DNA of 64,000 bases from contig CP136066.1 in the NCBI GenBank assembly GCA_032622095.1, forward strand, positions 205,118,978-205,182,977, read 5' to 3'. This document shows positions 40,055 to 54,500 of this stretch, one piece after another; the first letter of the stretch is position 1; every line of letters starts with the position of its first letter. The notes below the pieces were generated by a model. It was not told where the DNA came from and did not search any database. It was given only the letters and a program-made list of their open reading frames with translations. The position numbers and the translations under genes are program-made. Source of the stretch: Siphonodentalium dalli (taxonomy: Eukaryota > Mollusca > Scaphopoda > Gadilida > Siphonodentaliidae).

Positions 40055-41610
40055 TAGCAGGTGGACCCGACTTCGTCCGGGCTGTTTCCCCTCTGATTTT
40101 CGGCGAATTGCGAGATTTGACCTTGAATTGTCCATTTTGAAGGTCAAGGTCAGGTGGGGTCACGATTTGACCCGTCCAAAACACTGCCCGGACAAAAGTA
40201 CCCGACAAAAGTACCCGTCGAAATCCATCCGGTTTTACCCGATTTGACCTTGAATTGGTCCGGGCTGTTTCCCCTCTGCTTTTCGGCGAATTCCCCTCTG
40301 CTTTTCGGCGAATTGCGCGATTTGACCTTGAATTGTCCATTTTGCAGGTCAAGGTCAGGTGCGGTCACGATTTGACCCGTCCAAAACACTGCCCGGAAAA
40401 AGTACCCGTCGAAATGCATCCGGTTTTACCCGATTTTACCTTGAATTGATCAATTTTGAAGGTCAATGTCAGGTCGGGGTTCCGGCTAGCTGGTGGACCC
40501 GTCTTCGTCCGGGCTGTTTCCCCTCAGCTTTTCTGCGAATTGCGCGATTTGACCTTGAATTGTCCATTTTGAAGGTCAAGGTCAGGTAGGGTCACGATTT
40601 GACCCGTCGAAAACACTGCCCGGACAAAAGTACCCGACTAAAGTACCCGTCGAAATCCATCCGGTTTTACCCGATTTGACCTCGAATTGATCATTTTGAA
40701 GGTCAAGGTCAGGTCGGGGTCACGATTTGACCCGTCCAAAACACTCAGTGGACAAAAGTAACCCTACGTATCAAATTTCGTCGAAATCCCATCAAAATTC
40801 GCGATTTGACCTTGAATTGACCCGATTTCAAGGTCAAGGTCACATCGCACGTGCAAACGAATAGGCTCACGACACTCCCCATACGAAAGTATCCCTAGAC
40901 ACTAATTTTCATCGAAATCCCGTGATACTCGGGCGTTCGACCTCGAAATGACCCGATTTCAAGGTCAATGTCACGTCGCACGGGCAAATTAACAGGCCCA
41001 TACCACTCCCCGGCCGAAAGTACCCCCACATACCAAGTTTCATCGAAATCGGCTCTGCCGTTTTCGAGTCCATCGCGAACACACAGACAGACAGACAGAT
41101 TTCCCAAAATATATAATAGACTAGCCGATGAGCCCGACGTTGTCCGGGCTATTCAAAAACCAAATTTCGATAGCTCCACCCGTTTCCGAGATCTCGTCTG
41201 CGCATGCGCGAAGCAGGCGTCGCACGGGCTCGGCGACCCGATAAAATTCGTATCCGGGGCAAGATACATTCACATAGCAAATTTCAAGTCGATATCTCCA
41301 CCCGTTTCCGAGATCTGGTCTGCGCATGCGCGAAGCTGGTGTCGCACGGGCTCAGCGACCCGATAAAATTCGTATCCGGGGCAAGATACATTCACATAGC
41401 AAATTTCAAGTCGATAGCTCCACCCGTTTCCGAGATCTCGTCTGCGTATGCGCGAAGCGGGCGCCGCACGGGCTCGCCAATACGACGTTGACGACCGCCT
41501 GGTCAAACTACACACACGTACCAAGTTTCGTCCCGATCGGTCGAGAATTGTAGATTTGTATAAATGACATACATACAGACAGACAGACAGACAGAGGTTT
41601 TCAAAATATA
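40055..41610. repeat. cluster of RTE/SINE-type tails in tandem
   Basis: Units start agcaggtggacccgacttcgtccgggctgtttcccc at 40055 and 40487 and contain gatttgaccttgaattg and aaggtcaaggtcaggt repeats (period about 210). A second type from 41120 has aatttcgatagctccacccgtttccgag repeated three times with period about 120. Ends at 41080-41100 and 41573-41590 are (CAGA)n. These are non-coding 3' ends of non-LTR elements with internal tandem amplification. Confidence 0.75.
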
Positions 41611-42130
41611 TAGGAGATACACGGAGTGACTGTATTACCAATAGTGATGCGAATAGGACTACAAGATGTTACTGTGTGTTCACTAATGTAGTGAATAGGC
41701 ATACATGTCGTGACTATATGGTCATGGGTTAGGTGTAGGAGTATACCTGGTTGGCCTGCGTGTTTACTCACGGCTATATGGCCATATGTTGGGTGTATGG
41801 GCATACCCGTGTGTGCTGTATAGTAGTGGGTGAGGTGTATGTGTATAAATCGAGTGACATGTTCATTTATGTGGTGTTCATGTATATATGGAGTGACTGC
41901 ATGATCGCTATATAACTCAAGGATATGTTAACCGATAGAGAGATCATATCAGAGTGTCTCCACCTTAATGGCGTTATAGGTGTGCAATACGAAGGAAACG
42001 GTTTTCATGACGATATATAGTTTTCGGCAAAACTTCATACTGCATCCCTTAAAATGATTTTTCATGCCTCATAAAATACTGGGGACAACCATAATATAAC
42101 ATTTGGTTGTCAGTTGATTAAGTAGCATGT

Positions 42131-42490
42131 TTAATAACCAAGTGAGTCACAATTTGCAACCTTTTCGGAACAACTTAGAATAATGTTAGGAATAAATGTG
42201 ACAAATCAACTTTTTACCAAATTTGGTTGCCATTTTGTAAACCATCTTGAGTAGTTTTGTCTAAAACACCTCAGTGTCAAATATTTAATATATATCAAAA
42301 TAAAAAGAACATTTGATACCAAAGATTTTTTTTTGGCGGATTTTTATGCCAAGTTTGTGATTTAAAAAATCCCATAATTCTGGTAATGTCAGTGGTTAAA
42401 ATAGTAAAAATTAATCAATGTGCATCAGAAATGTTAGTATTCAATGTGTATGAGACAGAACAGTCAATTTTATTCATCAACCACAACTGG
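42131..42490. repeat. dispersed repeat, inverted partner of 36177-36580
   Basis: See that entry. This copy continues past 42131 to the left with gttattaaacatgc, so it is the longer of the two. Confidence 0.7.
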
Positions 42491-44130
42491 ACAGGTGGTG
42501 CAGAGATACATATATGTTGAATGTTGGTGAAACGGGTTTCCGTAGAATAAAATTATTTGTAGTCGTGACGTCATTGATATTTGTGCACACAGAACCATGT
42601 GCTGTTTGTTATGAAAGTCGGTGCAGATGATTGCTGTAAGAAAGTTTTTTCTGTCAGATTTCCGCGGGACATATCGCGATGGGAATGATCACTATCAAAT
42701 TTCAATATCATGACATCTGACTATGGACAAGGAGCGACTCACTGACCTTTCGGAAACCGGTGCTTTGGTTAGTCGACATAGAAATTTTAGATTCCAATTT
42801 CGACATCGAGAAATGAGTGGCATACAAATTACAATCATATTCATAATATATAATAATAATATATTAAACAATGCTGAATGCACAATCCACTGAATGTGAC
42901 TGAAGAATGGAACAAATTCACGGGGTCCGTGACTACCCGACCCGAGACGCCCCGCCCCCTTTCACTCCGAGACAACCCGCCCCTAAAATTAATTAGTGGT
43001 AATTAGTGGCTAATTAGGAGGTGTGACTGTGAGGGGATTTACAGGTATATGAGATGTTAGTCCCACAAATTAGACTACAGTATTCGGATTAATACATATT
43101 TTAATATTTGGACATTTAGTCACTACCTATATAGATACTTATACTTATTGCAGACTGAATATATACATGTATACCCATATCAAACATATGTGCTCCCATA
43201 AGGATGGTTCTCCTGATACAGGAGGAATGTACAGAGAAGTTCCAGTTCCTACCAATATTTTGCAAGTGTGGTCAGATTAAAATCTGTATTAAAAATCCTA
43301 AGAACGACAACTCTTGAAAAACCTACGAACTCTACACCTTCCGTCCTTCTGTACTATAAAGTTCAACTGTTACTATTGCGAAGAGTTACAAGAAGTATGA
43401 TAACGGAACAATTAACAATGATGATGATGAGTCAGATAAATGTAGTTGGTAAAAAGCGATATATAACACACCTACATGGTAACATAATGTTGAAATTCTT
43501 GAAGCAGTATTGAACTCAAATAAATTGCCATTTGAGGCTTTTACTAGTTCAGATCATGTACTTTTTATGGCAGTTATTCATTTCCACTCAATTTGTATAC
43601 TAGTACTTGTTTAGAATGCTCTCACCAAAATTTTCCTTTCAAAACTATGAATAAAGTCATCTTTTTGGTAATTTACCTGTATATTGTTATAAGGTATGCT
43701 TGATGTGTGCTACAGATAGCATAGATTCATTCATGTGGTGTACCATCTTAACATTTAAGTTTTCTGTGTAGGTCCATCTAAATTGATTTGGCGGTGTCAT
43801 ATGTTATTTGGTGCTTTTCTTTATGACGAAGTTTCCCAATGTTGAGACTTATCTTTGTCCAACAATAATTTTCCTCATTTCATTGGTAAGTGAGCAATAC
43901 ATGTATATGGCACCTCCGATTTTCAAAATTAACAGACTGGATGTTAACGTGATTAAAGTAATAATTTTTAACGTCAGATGTGATTAGGTTAGCTGCTAAT
44001 TTAATTTGGGGATAATTGTGTTGATTGATTAAAAGTGGGGGCGGGCTAACTGTGGCCATACAGGTTATTAAATACTTAATTGAACTTAGCTTCAGATGTG
44101 AGGTATTAATCAAAGCTTACCGCTATACTT
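42491..44130. other. no gene seen
   Basis: AT-rich intergenic sequence upstream of the STYX exons. I looked for the missing first STYX exon here and did not find one. Confidence 0.4.
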
Positions 44131-44453
44131 AAAGTAATTGACCACCAATAACGTGGTGTCACCCCGTTAATATGGCAGTACTATACCGCGGTATCCTCCA
44201 ATACCGCGGTACTGATACCGCTTGTTAACCCGAACAAGTATGTGTGAGTAAATACCTCCCCTAAAAGAGTTCCATGAAAATCACCGCGGTATTCAACAAA
44301 ATTAATGCGGTGCCCGCTAAAAGACCACGGTATCATTATCGCCCAATACCGTAACTCCACGCCATGACCGTCTCGATACCGCTACCGTTTATTACCGGTA
44401 TCACTGCGGTCATGACCGGGGTATCACCCCGTTTTTCTGGTCAATTACTTTGA
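44131..44453. mobile_element. MITE with AAAGTAATTGACCA ends
   Basis: AAAGTAATTGACCA at 44131 and TGGTCAATTACTTT ending at 44453 are inverted ends, with inner accccgtt/aacggggt repeats. The inside is full of ataccgcggtat-type palindromes. No coding frame. Confidence 0.7.
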
Positions 44454-45503
44454 GAATAGCGGTACCTGACAGCTTAATCAAGAATTGAAAACCTCACACT
44501 ATCTTGACAAAGTTAGTTTGAGCTTAATTGTCATTTTTAAGTTTAAAAAAATTAATTTGTTATCACTTATTGTGACATGTGACATGTCATAAGGGTGGGA
44601 ATGACTGTGGAATGTTTGATTTCAGTAGATTAGGAAACTGCTTGTAACCCGTTTGAAACTGATGTTGATTGATCTTTTCAGGACTGGTCCTACAGCATGC
44701 GAAGAGATATGCAGGTACTAGTACTAAGTTGAAAGTTCCACATACATGTACCTCGATGTAATTCGCAGCCATCTGGTGAAAATTATTTTCATTTGAGTTA
44801 GAACTAAATTATGCAATAATATAGCATGCCTTGTTCAACCATTCTTTATCATTTATGGTTTATCTTTTACTGATATACTCAATCTATTATCAAACACTGC
44901 AATAACTGTTTGATTGAACAGTAAATTACCTTTCATTGATGCTGTGGATCTATGCTCGTAAATATTATACCATTTTGACTTTTTATATGCCAATTTTATA
45001 ATCATACACCCATTTAAAAAAATATGACATATTATTTTATTGGTCTCCCCATCTGTTCGCTTTTGATTTCTGGATGAAAACTTGAGTAAGTCTAAACTGA
45101 ATGGAAAGAATTTGGTATGTTAATTTACTAGCCCAAAATACAGATCAAGTTCAAACTTGGGTTCTACTCCCCAATTTGCATCAGAGCTTAAGTTTTCTGT
45201 GTTGGAATTACGATGGGCATATTTTGCCATGCCCTAGCGATGCTATTGTTAAATCTCTGAAGTCCAGATTTCATAAATTGTCATAAGAAATAATGTGTTC
45301 AATATTGAATTGGATGGCGACACAGCTTTATTGCAAATTTGAACATTATATTAATTAGAAAAAAATCTTTGAGTTAAATTACTGCTATTTTAGGTAAATT
45401 TTTGCTTTATTTTACAGTCATCGGCAAAGCAGTCAATATTGCAGAATGTTGTGAAAATAATTCAATCTAAAACAACAAACTACTTTTAAAATTTATTTTA
45501 TAG

Positions 45504-45557
45504 GAAGTGATTCCACGGTTATATCTAGGACCATATGCAGTTGCCATGAGAAATAAG
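45504..45557 (+). CDS. STYX: STYX exon a
   Basis: Acceptor ttttatag before 45504, donor gtagca at 45558, phase 0 at both ends. Encodes EVIPRLYLGPYAVAMRNK, the N-terminal strand of the phosphatase fold. Confidence 0.85.
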
Positions 45558-48500
45558 GTAGCATAATGTTCATTATTATAACTAATACCTAGAATAACCT
45601 AGAATATTGAACATGTTTCGAATTGAATTGTAGATAATATGACCATCTCTACCAGTTTATAGCAATGGAGAGATGGTTCTAACACATGTTTTATTATATG
45701 GTAGTTCTCCAGTTTTCAAAAGCTCATTTTCAGGAATATCTCTATAGTATATGTGACCCGCCATATCAAATCCAGTCGTAAGTCGGGATTTTTTTACCCT
45801 GTGCCAATGCATTCTCTTATATATGCGAGTCGACTATAGGTCGCCTCGCATATATAAGAGAATGCATTGGCCTAACAATTTTTTACAATTTTAATAAATT
45901 TTTCTTGTATTCTTTAACAATTTTATACTTTCACCCATACAGAGCCCCAGACAAACATGAGCAGACGACACTCTTCTATATGCTTCTATATATGTGTGGC
46001 CACAGTGTGGGGCTCCTTGCAGGGTAATGGATGTTTTTTATTTTATGTCCTAAAAATTGTAAGAAACATTTATTTAAAAAAAATGATAACAAATTGTTAG
46101 GCCAATGCATTCTCTTATATATGCAAGGCGACCTATGGTCGACTCGCATATATAAGAGAATGCATTGGCACAGGGTAAAAAAAAATCCCGACTTACGACT
46201 GAATTTGATATGGCGGGTCACATATTGTCGTTATTTAATGGCATGCTTCTTTCTTGTGCACATACATGTAACATAATAGAGAATCATTACAATACTGTAA
46301 AACCTCTACAAACCGAACATGCTGAACTTTTGTTCGTTTAATAGAGGTGTTTGGTTTATAGAAAACATGAAATTGCCATCACAATGACGAAAATCAAGAC
46401 AAAAATACTCCCAACATGAATACTGTAACTTGAATAAACAACACGAAAAATTATTTATGTAAATCTGGCGATGCATGCATACATATAAAACAAACATAAA
46501 CTTTAAAAACCGACTTTATGAAGAATTTGTGGAAGTTTTTTAATTACATGCTACGCTCTTTTTAGTTTCTATTATGGCCTTTGCATGGTATAGATTGTAA
46601 ATCGTTTATAAACTTGAATTGAATTAAATGATGTGTACAACGGCTGTATAACCTCGGGTTCTATTCTTCTGGGTGAAATGTTTTGGTGACAAATGTAAAA
46701 CAGCAGATTTTCAGGAATCTAGTTTTTTATATTGACAGCACTTGTGAAATATCCATTCAACTTTAATGTATCAATTGATGTAAAGACAGACTGCCAATGA
46801 TGTATTGTAACTGTGAATTCTTAATTCTTCATTAAAAGTGTGAAACATAGCGATCTAATCTAACAAATGTTATTATTGTCGGGCTAAAAGCTTTAGCCGT
46901 ATAAAAGAAAACTGATTTAGAATATACTAGTAAGTTATATAATGGCATGTGTATTCCATGGTGCATGCATATTTGGTTTCCGGAGGTCAGAATTAACATG
47001 TCGGGTCACTTACTAACTCAATAGTCCCTTTTTGGGTTTGGAATGGAGAGGTTCTGGATTACTGAGGTAATTATTAGTGATATTACACTTGGTTGAATTC
47101 TGTCTGGATTGGGCAGTTTGTTCGTAATGAAGAGGAATTTGGTTTATAGAGGGTTCGGTTTGGAGAGGTTTTACTGTACTGAAGAAATATGTCAAACCTT
47201 GTCTGTTGTTACTATGAAGTTGAAATTTATTTAAATTTTCTTCCCTAAAACTTTCTTCTATGTTCACTTTTTTTTGTGCAGCTCGATACATTGCAGAAAT
47301 GTGGGATCACTCATATTGTATGCATAAGGCAGAATGTGGAGTCACATTTCATCCGTCCCAATTTCCCGGACCATTTCAAGTGAGTAAAATACTTGTATAT
47401 TGAGGATTTCCCTCTTTTCAATTGGGTACCGTGTTCAATGCTATTAAGTCCATTATGAACACTGATATTTATATTGTCTCATCTACAGTGTGGATGTTGA
47501 TGGTATCATGTATGGCAGACTTAGTGTCGGAGCAGTGCATAAAATTTGAAGTGAAAAATCGTGTCATTTGTGTACAGGTTAATACGCAAAATAAAAGGCT
47601 ATCAAATGCCTCCCTCCCCTTCATTGGAGGGAACAAAATATACATATTTTACTTCTTGGTAGTGTAGATAAACACTCCAAATATTTTGCTTTGAAGAGTG
47701 ATTGGCATGACATGCGTAGTGGTAGTATCTCATTCGATAGCCCCCTTAACTCTATATAGTTTATAGAATCACAATTAAACTTTGCCTTCCACAAGGAAAG
47801 GCTAGTTTAATTAATTAATTAACTGGTATTCAGGATACACCCTCTCTATTAACTGGTATTCAGTATGCACCCCTCTCTATTAACTGGTATTTGGGATTCA
47901 CCCCTCTTTGTTAACTGGTATTCAGATACACCCCTCTCTGTTAACTGGTATTCAGTATGCACCCCTCTCTGTTAACTGGTATTTGGGATTCACCCCTCTT
48001 TGTTAACTGGTATTCAGATACACCCCTCTCTGTTAACTGGTATTCATGATTCACCCCTTTCTGTTAACTGGTATTCATGATTCACCCCTTTCTGTTAACT
48101 GGTATTCATGATTCACCCCTCTCTGTTAACTGGTATTCACGATTCACCCCTTTCTGTTAACTGGTATTCATGATTCACCCCTTTCTGTTAACTGGTATTC
48201 AGTATGCACCCCTTTCTGTTAACTGGTATTTGGGATTCACCCCTCTTTGTTAACTGGTATTCAGATACACCCCTCTCTGTTAACTGGTATTCATGATTCA
48301 CACCTCTCTATTAACTGGTATTCAGTATGCACCCCTCTCTGTTAACTGGTATTCAGTATGCACCCCTCTCTGTTAACTGGTATTTGGGATTCACCCCTCT
48401 TTGTTAACTGGTATTCAGATACACCCCTCTCTGTTAACTGGTATTCAGTATGCACCCCTCTCTGTTAACTGGTATTTGGGATTCACCCCTCTTTGTTAAC

Positions 48501-51500
48501 TGGTATTCAGATACACCCCTCTCTGTTAACTGGTATTCAGTATGCACCCCTCTCTATTAACTGGTATTCAGATACACCCCTCTCTGTTAACTGGTATTCA
48601 TGATTCACACCTCTCTATTAACTGATATTCATGATTCACACCTCTCTGTTAACTGGTATTCATGATTCACACCTCTCTGTTAACTGGTATTCATGATTCA
48701 CACCTCTCTGTTAACTGGTATTCAGGATTCACCCCTCTCTGTTAACTGGTATTCAGGATTCACCCCTCTCTGTTAACTGGTATTCAGGATTCACCCCTCT
48801 CTGTTAACTGGTATTCATGATTCACACCTCTCTGTTAACTGGTATTCATGATTCACCCCTCTCTGTTAACTGGTATTCAGGATTCACCCCTCTCTGTTAA
48901 CTGGTATTCAGGATTCACCCCTCTCTGTTAACTGGTATTCATGATTCACACCTCTCTGTTAACTGGTATTCAGGATTCACCCCTCTCTGTTAACTGGTAT
49001 TCAGGATTCACACCTCTCTATTAACTGGTATTCGGGATTCACCCTCTCTGTTAACTTGTATTCATGATTCACCCCTCTCTGTTAACTGGTATTCAGGATT
49101 CACCCCTCTCTGTTAACTGGTATTCAGGATTCACCCCTCTCTGTTAACTGGTATTCAGGATTCACCCCTCTCTGTTAACTGGTATTCATGATTCACCCCT
49201 CTCTGTTAACTGGTATTCATGATTCACCCCTCTCTGTTAACTGGTATTCAGGATTCACCCCTCTCTGTTAACTGGTATTCAGGATTCACCCCTCTCTGTT
49301 AACTGGTATTCAGGATTCACCCATCTCTGTTAACTGGTATTCTGGATTCACCCCTCTCTGTTAACTGGTATTCATGATTCACACATCTCTGTTAACTGGT
49401 ATTCATGATTCACCCCTCTCTGTTAACTGGTATTCATGATTCACCCCTCTCTATTAACTGGTATTCAGGATTCACCCCTCTCTGTTAACTGGTATTCAGG
49501 ATTCACCCCTCTCTGTTAACTGGTATTCATGATTCACACCTCTCTGTTAACTGGTATTCAGGATTCACCCCTCTCTGTTAACTGGTATTCAGGATTCACC
49601 CCTCTCTGTTAACTGGTATTCTGGATTCACCCCTCTCTGTTAACTGGTATTCGTGATTCACACCTCTCTGTTAACTGGTATTCATGATTCACACCTCTCT
49701 ATTAACTGGTATTCAGTATGCACCCCTCTCTATTAACTGGTATTCAGTATGCACCCCTCTCTGTTAACTGGTATTTGGGATTCACCCCTCTCTGTTAACT
49801 GGTATTCAGTATGCACCCCTCTCTGTTAACTGGTATTTGGGATTCACCCCTCTCTGTTAACTGGTATTCAGTATGCACCCTCTCTGTTAACTGGTATTCA
49901 GTATGCACCCATCTCTGTTAACTGGTATTTGGGATTCATCCCTCTCTGTTAACTGGTATTCAGTATGCACCCTCTCTGTTAACTGGTATTCAGTATGCAC
50001 CCCTCTCTATTAACTGGTATTTGGGATTCACCCCTCTTTGTTAACTGGTATTCAGATACACCCCTCTCTGTTAACTGGTATTCATGATTCACACCTCTCT
50101 ATTAACTGGTATTCAGTATGCACCCCTTTCTGTTAACTGGTATTTGGGATTCACCCCTCTTTGTTAACTGGTATTCAGATACACCCCTCTCTGTTAACTG
50201 GTATTCATGATTCACACCTCTCTATTAACTGGTATTCGGTATGCACCCCTCTCTGTTAACTGGTATTCAGTATGCACCCCTCTCTGTTAACTGGTATTTG
50301 GGATTCACCCCTCTTTGTTAACTGGTATTCAGATACACCCCTCTCTGTTAACTGGTATTCAGTATGCACCCCTTTCTGTTAACTGGTATTTGGGATTCAC
50401 CCCTCTTTGTTAACTGGTATTCAGATACACCCCTCTCTGTTAACTGGTATTCATGATTCACCCCTTTCTGTTAACTGGTATTCAGTATGCACCCCTTTCT
50501 GTTAACTGGTATTTGGGATTCACCCCTCTTTGTTAACTGGTATTCATGATTCAGGGGGGGGGGGGTAGCATGTCCTAACTAGAATACCTCATAAACATAG
50601 GTTTTATTTGCAGATGGCATGTGACCCAATTTAACAACTTGATTTCTATTGCCATCACCAAATTAGCTCACATTAATTTAGCAGTATGAATCACGTGGTT
50701 GACACATTAGCCTAACAATATTTACCTTGACCTTGTAAGCCAGCACATTCTCTTATATGTGCGAGGCTCTTTATGGGAGACTCGCAATAATAAGACAATG
50801 CATTTTCCACAGGATCTTTTATTCTGCAACAGAGCGGCTTCCGTCATGAATGGGTTAAAATATGTCTCGGATACTGGTGCTTAGCAAATCGTGTGTGGTC
50901 TCCGCCATCTGAAAAGACTGTAAATACTCATTGCATTTGATCTTCCTCTTACAGATACCTTGTGCTCGATGTAGCCGATAGCAGTACTGAGAACATTATT
51001 CAACACTTCAATAAGGTACCGGAAAATTTATTACTTGCCACTTGAAAATTGCACAATGACCACAATCATCGACAATGACGTAATTGGTTTGTATTGTCTG
51101 AGGATAAGAGAAATATTTGCATTGAACATTTTGAAAACTTCTTTATGGCAGTGCAATAAAAGATAGAAACGAACATTAAAGGTACTCAATCAGAATTAAC
51201 ACTCCAAAATTACTATTTCTTTGGCTTTGGGAGTAAAGAATATTTTATTCGAGTCGAGGAACCCACCCATCAAAGCTCAGAGTGATCAGATATCGATTTT
51301 TGAAGTTTGTTATTTCTCGAGATGGGCAATTAAATGTGGCCCAGAAACACGTGGTCAAACGGATGGTCTCAGAAAAATTGCAGCTGAAGATGGATAACTC
51401 TAAAATCAAGTGGTAATATGGCCAAATTTCGTGATACTTAAGTGATAATACGGCCATATTTTGTTGAACAAAATGTTGATAAATAACAAGTTTTGGGAAA

Positions 51501-54500
51501 TTTGATACCATAGTTGACAGTGGTTAGCATTATTTTGTTGCAATAAATCATTTCTGATAACTAAAGCGTATTTTGAAGAAATGTTGTTGTATCTTGATGA
51601 TATGGGGACCGTCTGATCGGATTGAGTACCTTTAACTTGATGTTATTATCAGGTAATCGTCAGACTGCCAACTATAGCGAAACAATCATTGCTCTATTAT
51701 TTATCGTATGATGCTTGTTCCATTTAGATTTATTCTCTATTCATATGTTTACAGGTACGAGATTTTCTGGATGAGTGTTATGAACAGAATGGATGTGCTT
51801 TAGTTCATGGTAATGCTGGCATTTCAAGAAGGTCAGTTGCAAGCCTTGAAATTGTGTGTCTGTCATTTGCAGAATGAGGTCCCCAGAGGGTGAATTTAGT
51901 GATGCTACCCCGCATAGCGGGCTAGCATCACCAAATTCACCCTCTGGGGACCTCATTCTGCTTACACCTCAGCAGAATGAGGTTCCCAGAGGGTGAATTT
52001 GGTGATGCTAGCCCGCTATGCAGGGTAGCATCACTAAATTCACCCTCTGGGAACCTCATTCTGCAAATGACAGACACACTATTTCAAGGCTTGGTCAGTT
52101 GAGTCATTTTCAAATGGTTGGTGCATATCTAGCACTGACAGTGGAAGTCTTGAGCTTGGTTCTAGAGCCCTTGTGCCATCCACTCGAATGTGGTCAGGGA
52201 CGTGGCTAGTATTAAAACGATTTGTTGATTATTCGACGTCGATGAATTGTTCACCAAAAGTCGACTCCAGAATCCCAAGTTGATTATTTGCATTTATATA
52301 TTAAATTGAGCATGCACTATATTTTAAGGGAACAATGATACAATATACCAACAACGGCACAGTGTTAAAATAAAAGCTGCACTATTTAGTAGAATTACTT
52401 ACACAAACACCAGTTATGAAATCGACAATTTTGCTAATAAATAAACATCGTTGCACGATGGCAGATCAAAGATCAGCCACACTTGGAATCCTTTGATGTT
52501 CTTTCAAGTTGTGCCCTAGAGCATTCTGTCAAAAAAATATCAAGCAGTTTAGAAACTGTATTTACTGAGTATAGGACGTCTGTGTAAAGGGTGTTCTGTG
52601 GAATCCGTTGCATTGTGCATTGGCACATTTTTGTGTTGTAATTGGAATGCAGATAATAACACTAAGGCGTTTTCATACATGACAAAGAGATTCTATTTTC
52701 AATGCAAAGTCGTAACACATACCTTATGTGGTAATTAAGTGTGTGCGTCATGATGTTTCTTATTTTTCAATTGATATATTATAGCGTCTCTCTGCAAAGA
52801 AAAGGAAAGTCAACTTTATTGATATTCCAGTAACAGTTAGAGCTGTTGGAATTTGACAGGTTTGACATTGGCTTGGCCGCTATGAGCGATGTGCAATTGT
52901 TGGATTGTAGACTGTTTGAATCTCGCGCCAAGTTGTGACCCTTGAGCAAGGTCGCTCGTACTGTGTCTGCTTTGCACCACCCATGCGTTATAAGGGTACC
53001 TGAGCCGTGAAAGATCTTGTCAGTATGCTAGCCATATGGTATCCTGGCATACTCCCGGCTGTACCTCCCCCTGTCCCCGGGGAGCAGTAGATGGTTACTG
53101 AATGTTCAGGCTCATCAGGGTAATAATTGTAAAACATTGAGCGCTTTGGGCCTCATGGGAAAGGCGCTTTACAAATGCTATACATTATTATTATTATCAT
53201 AGAACTCATTTATAACAGATAGATTGATTTGCAATATTCAATGTTGAACTGATCAGCTGCAATCGGACGCTCAATGCACCTGTGTGAATAAACAGATAGT
53301 GTCATCTCAATGCAATGCAGTCTAAACTACTTTATAATATCATGCCTAATGTTGCTTGTGTTATCTTTCCAGCGCAGCTTTTGTGATTGCGTACCTCATG
53401 GAGAAGTTAGATCTGTCGTATAAGTAAGTAGATATGAGTATAAATCAGTTATAACATATATTATAAGTAAGTGGAGATGATCATGATTTCATCAGATACA
53501 CATCAGTTATAACAGAAGTTTTGGGCTGATGCAGCTAGCTGGTGTGTTTTTGTTTTCAATTTCTAAACAGTTGAGGTTCTAACAGAAAGATGTAACAATA
53601 TATTTAAATGGCCGCATTTTCCCTCAAATTATGAGTTGTTGACCAATTTCCTTTGAGTTGTCTTCAGAATCTTTCATCTGATTTGATTCGAAATTGGGTG
53701 TCGTGATTCAAATTGTATCGAATCATTGGCACAAGTTGCGTTCTCATTAATTCAACAGACCACTATGCTTTTTCGCGAAGATATATTATGATCCCAATAA
53801 AAGACCACACATGCAAATAACACTGTTGTTGACTGAGATGTACTATAGACCACCAAAGCATTGTAAGACTCATTTCACTGTCTTCAATATTGCTTCTGAT
53901 AATGTTTCATTATTGTATAGCAGAGATGGCCACAAAGGATGGGCACTTAATATTAAGTTAGATATGCTTTTGATCCATTTATATATAATATTTACATTGT
54001 ATACTGCCGATCACTTATCATTGTTATTAAAATTATGAGTTAAAGGGGTACTGTACACAGAGATAGGCAATTTTTTTTTTTACTCCCATTGAAATAACTT
54101 TCAAGTTAGATTGTGTTCGTGTTATATGAGTTTCGTATAAACCTAATTTAGCGAAGAAAATATTGATCTTGGAAAGAAAAATATTACGATTTCAAACTAC
54201 GCGCCATGTTTTTGACCTTCACCGGAGAAGACGCAGGTCTCAGGAAGAACCGGAAGTTTATTGCTCACAGCTTCGATTGATGCATTCAATCTCTTCCATC
54301 GAACAATCTCACTCCCTATAAAAGTACTTGACGCTTTATGACTCTTGTTTCTTTCTCCTTTTTTCCGAATCGGTTATAACGGGCCTTCCTTTTGCAGGTA
54401 ACATGTTTTGTTTGCAACTCAATAATGTTCGCGAACGGTCGTCAATAAAAGACACGCAGCAGATGCGATTTCAAGAACGGTAACTCGTAATGGCATAATT

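Noticed and set aside
47810-50554. CRISPR-like appearance of the 31-bp array
   Set aside because: Units follow each other with no unique spacers, and the genome is eukaryotic. It is a minisatellite.
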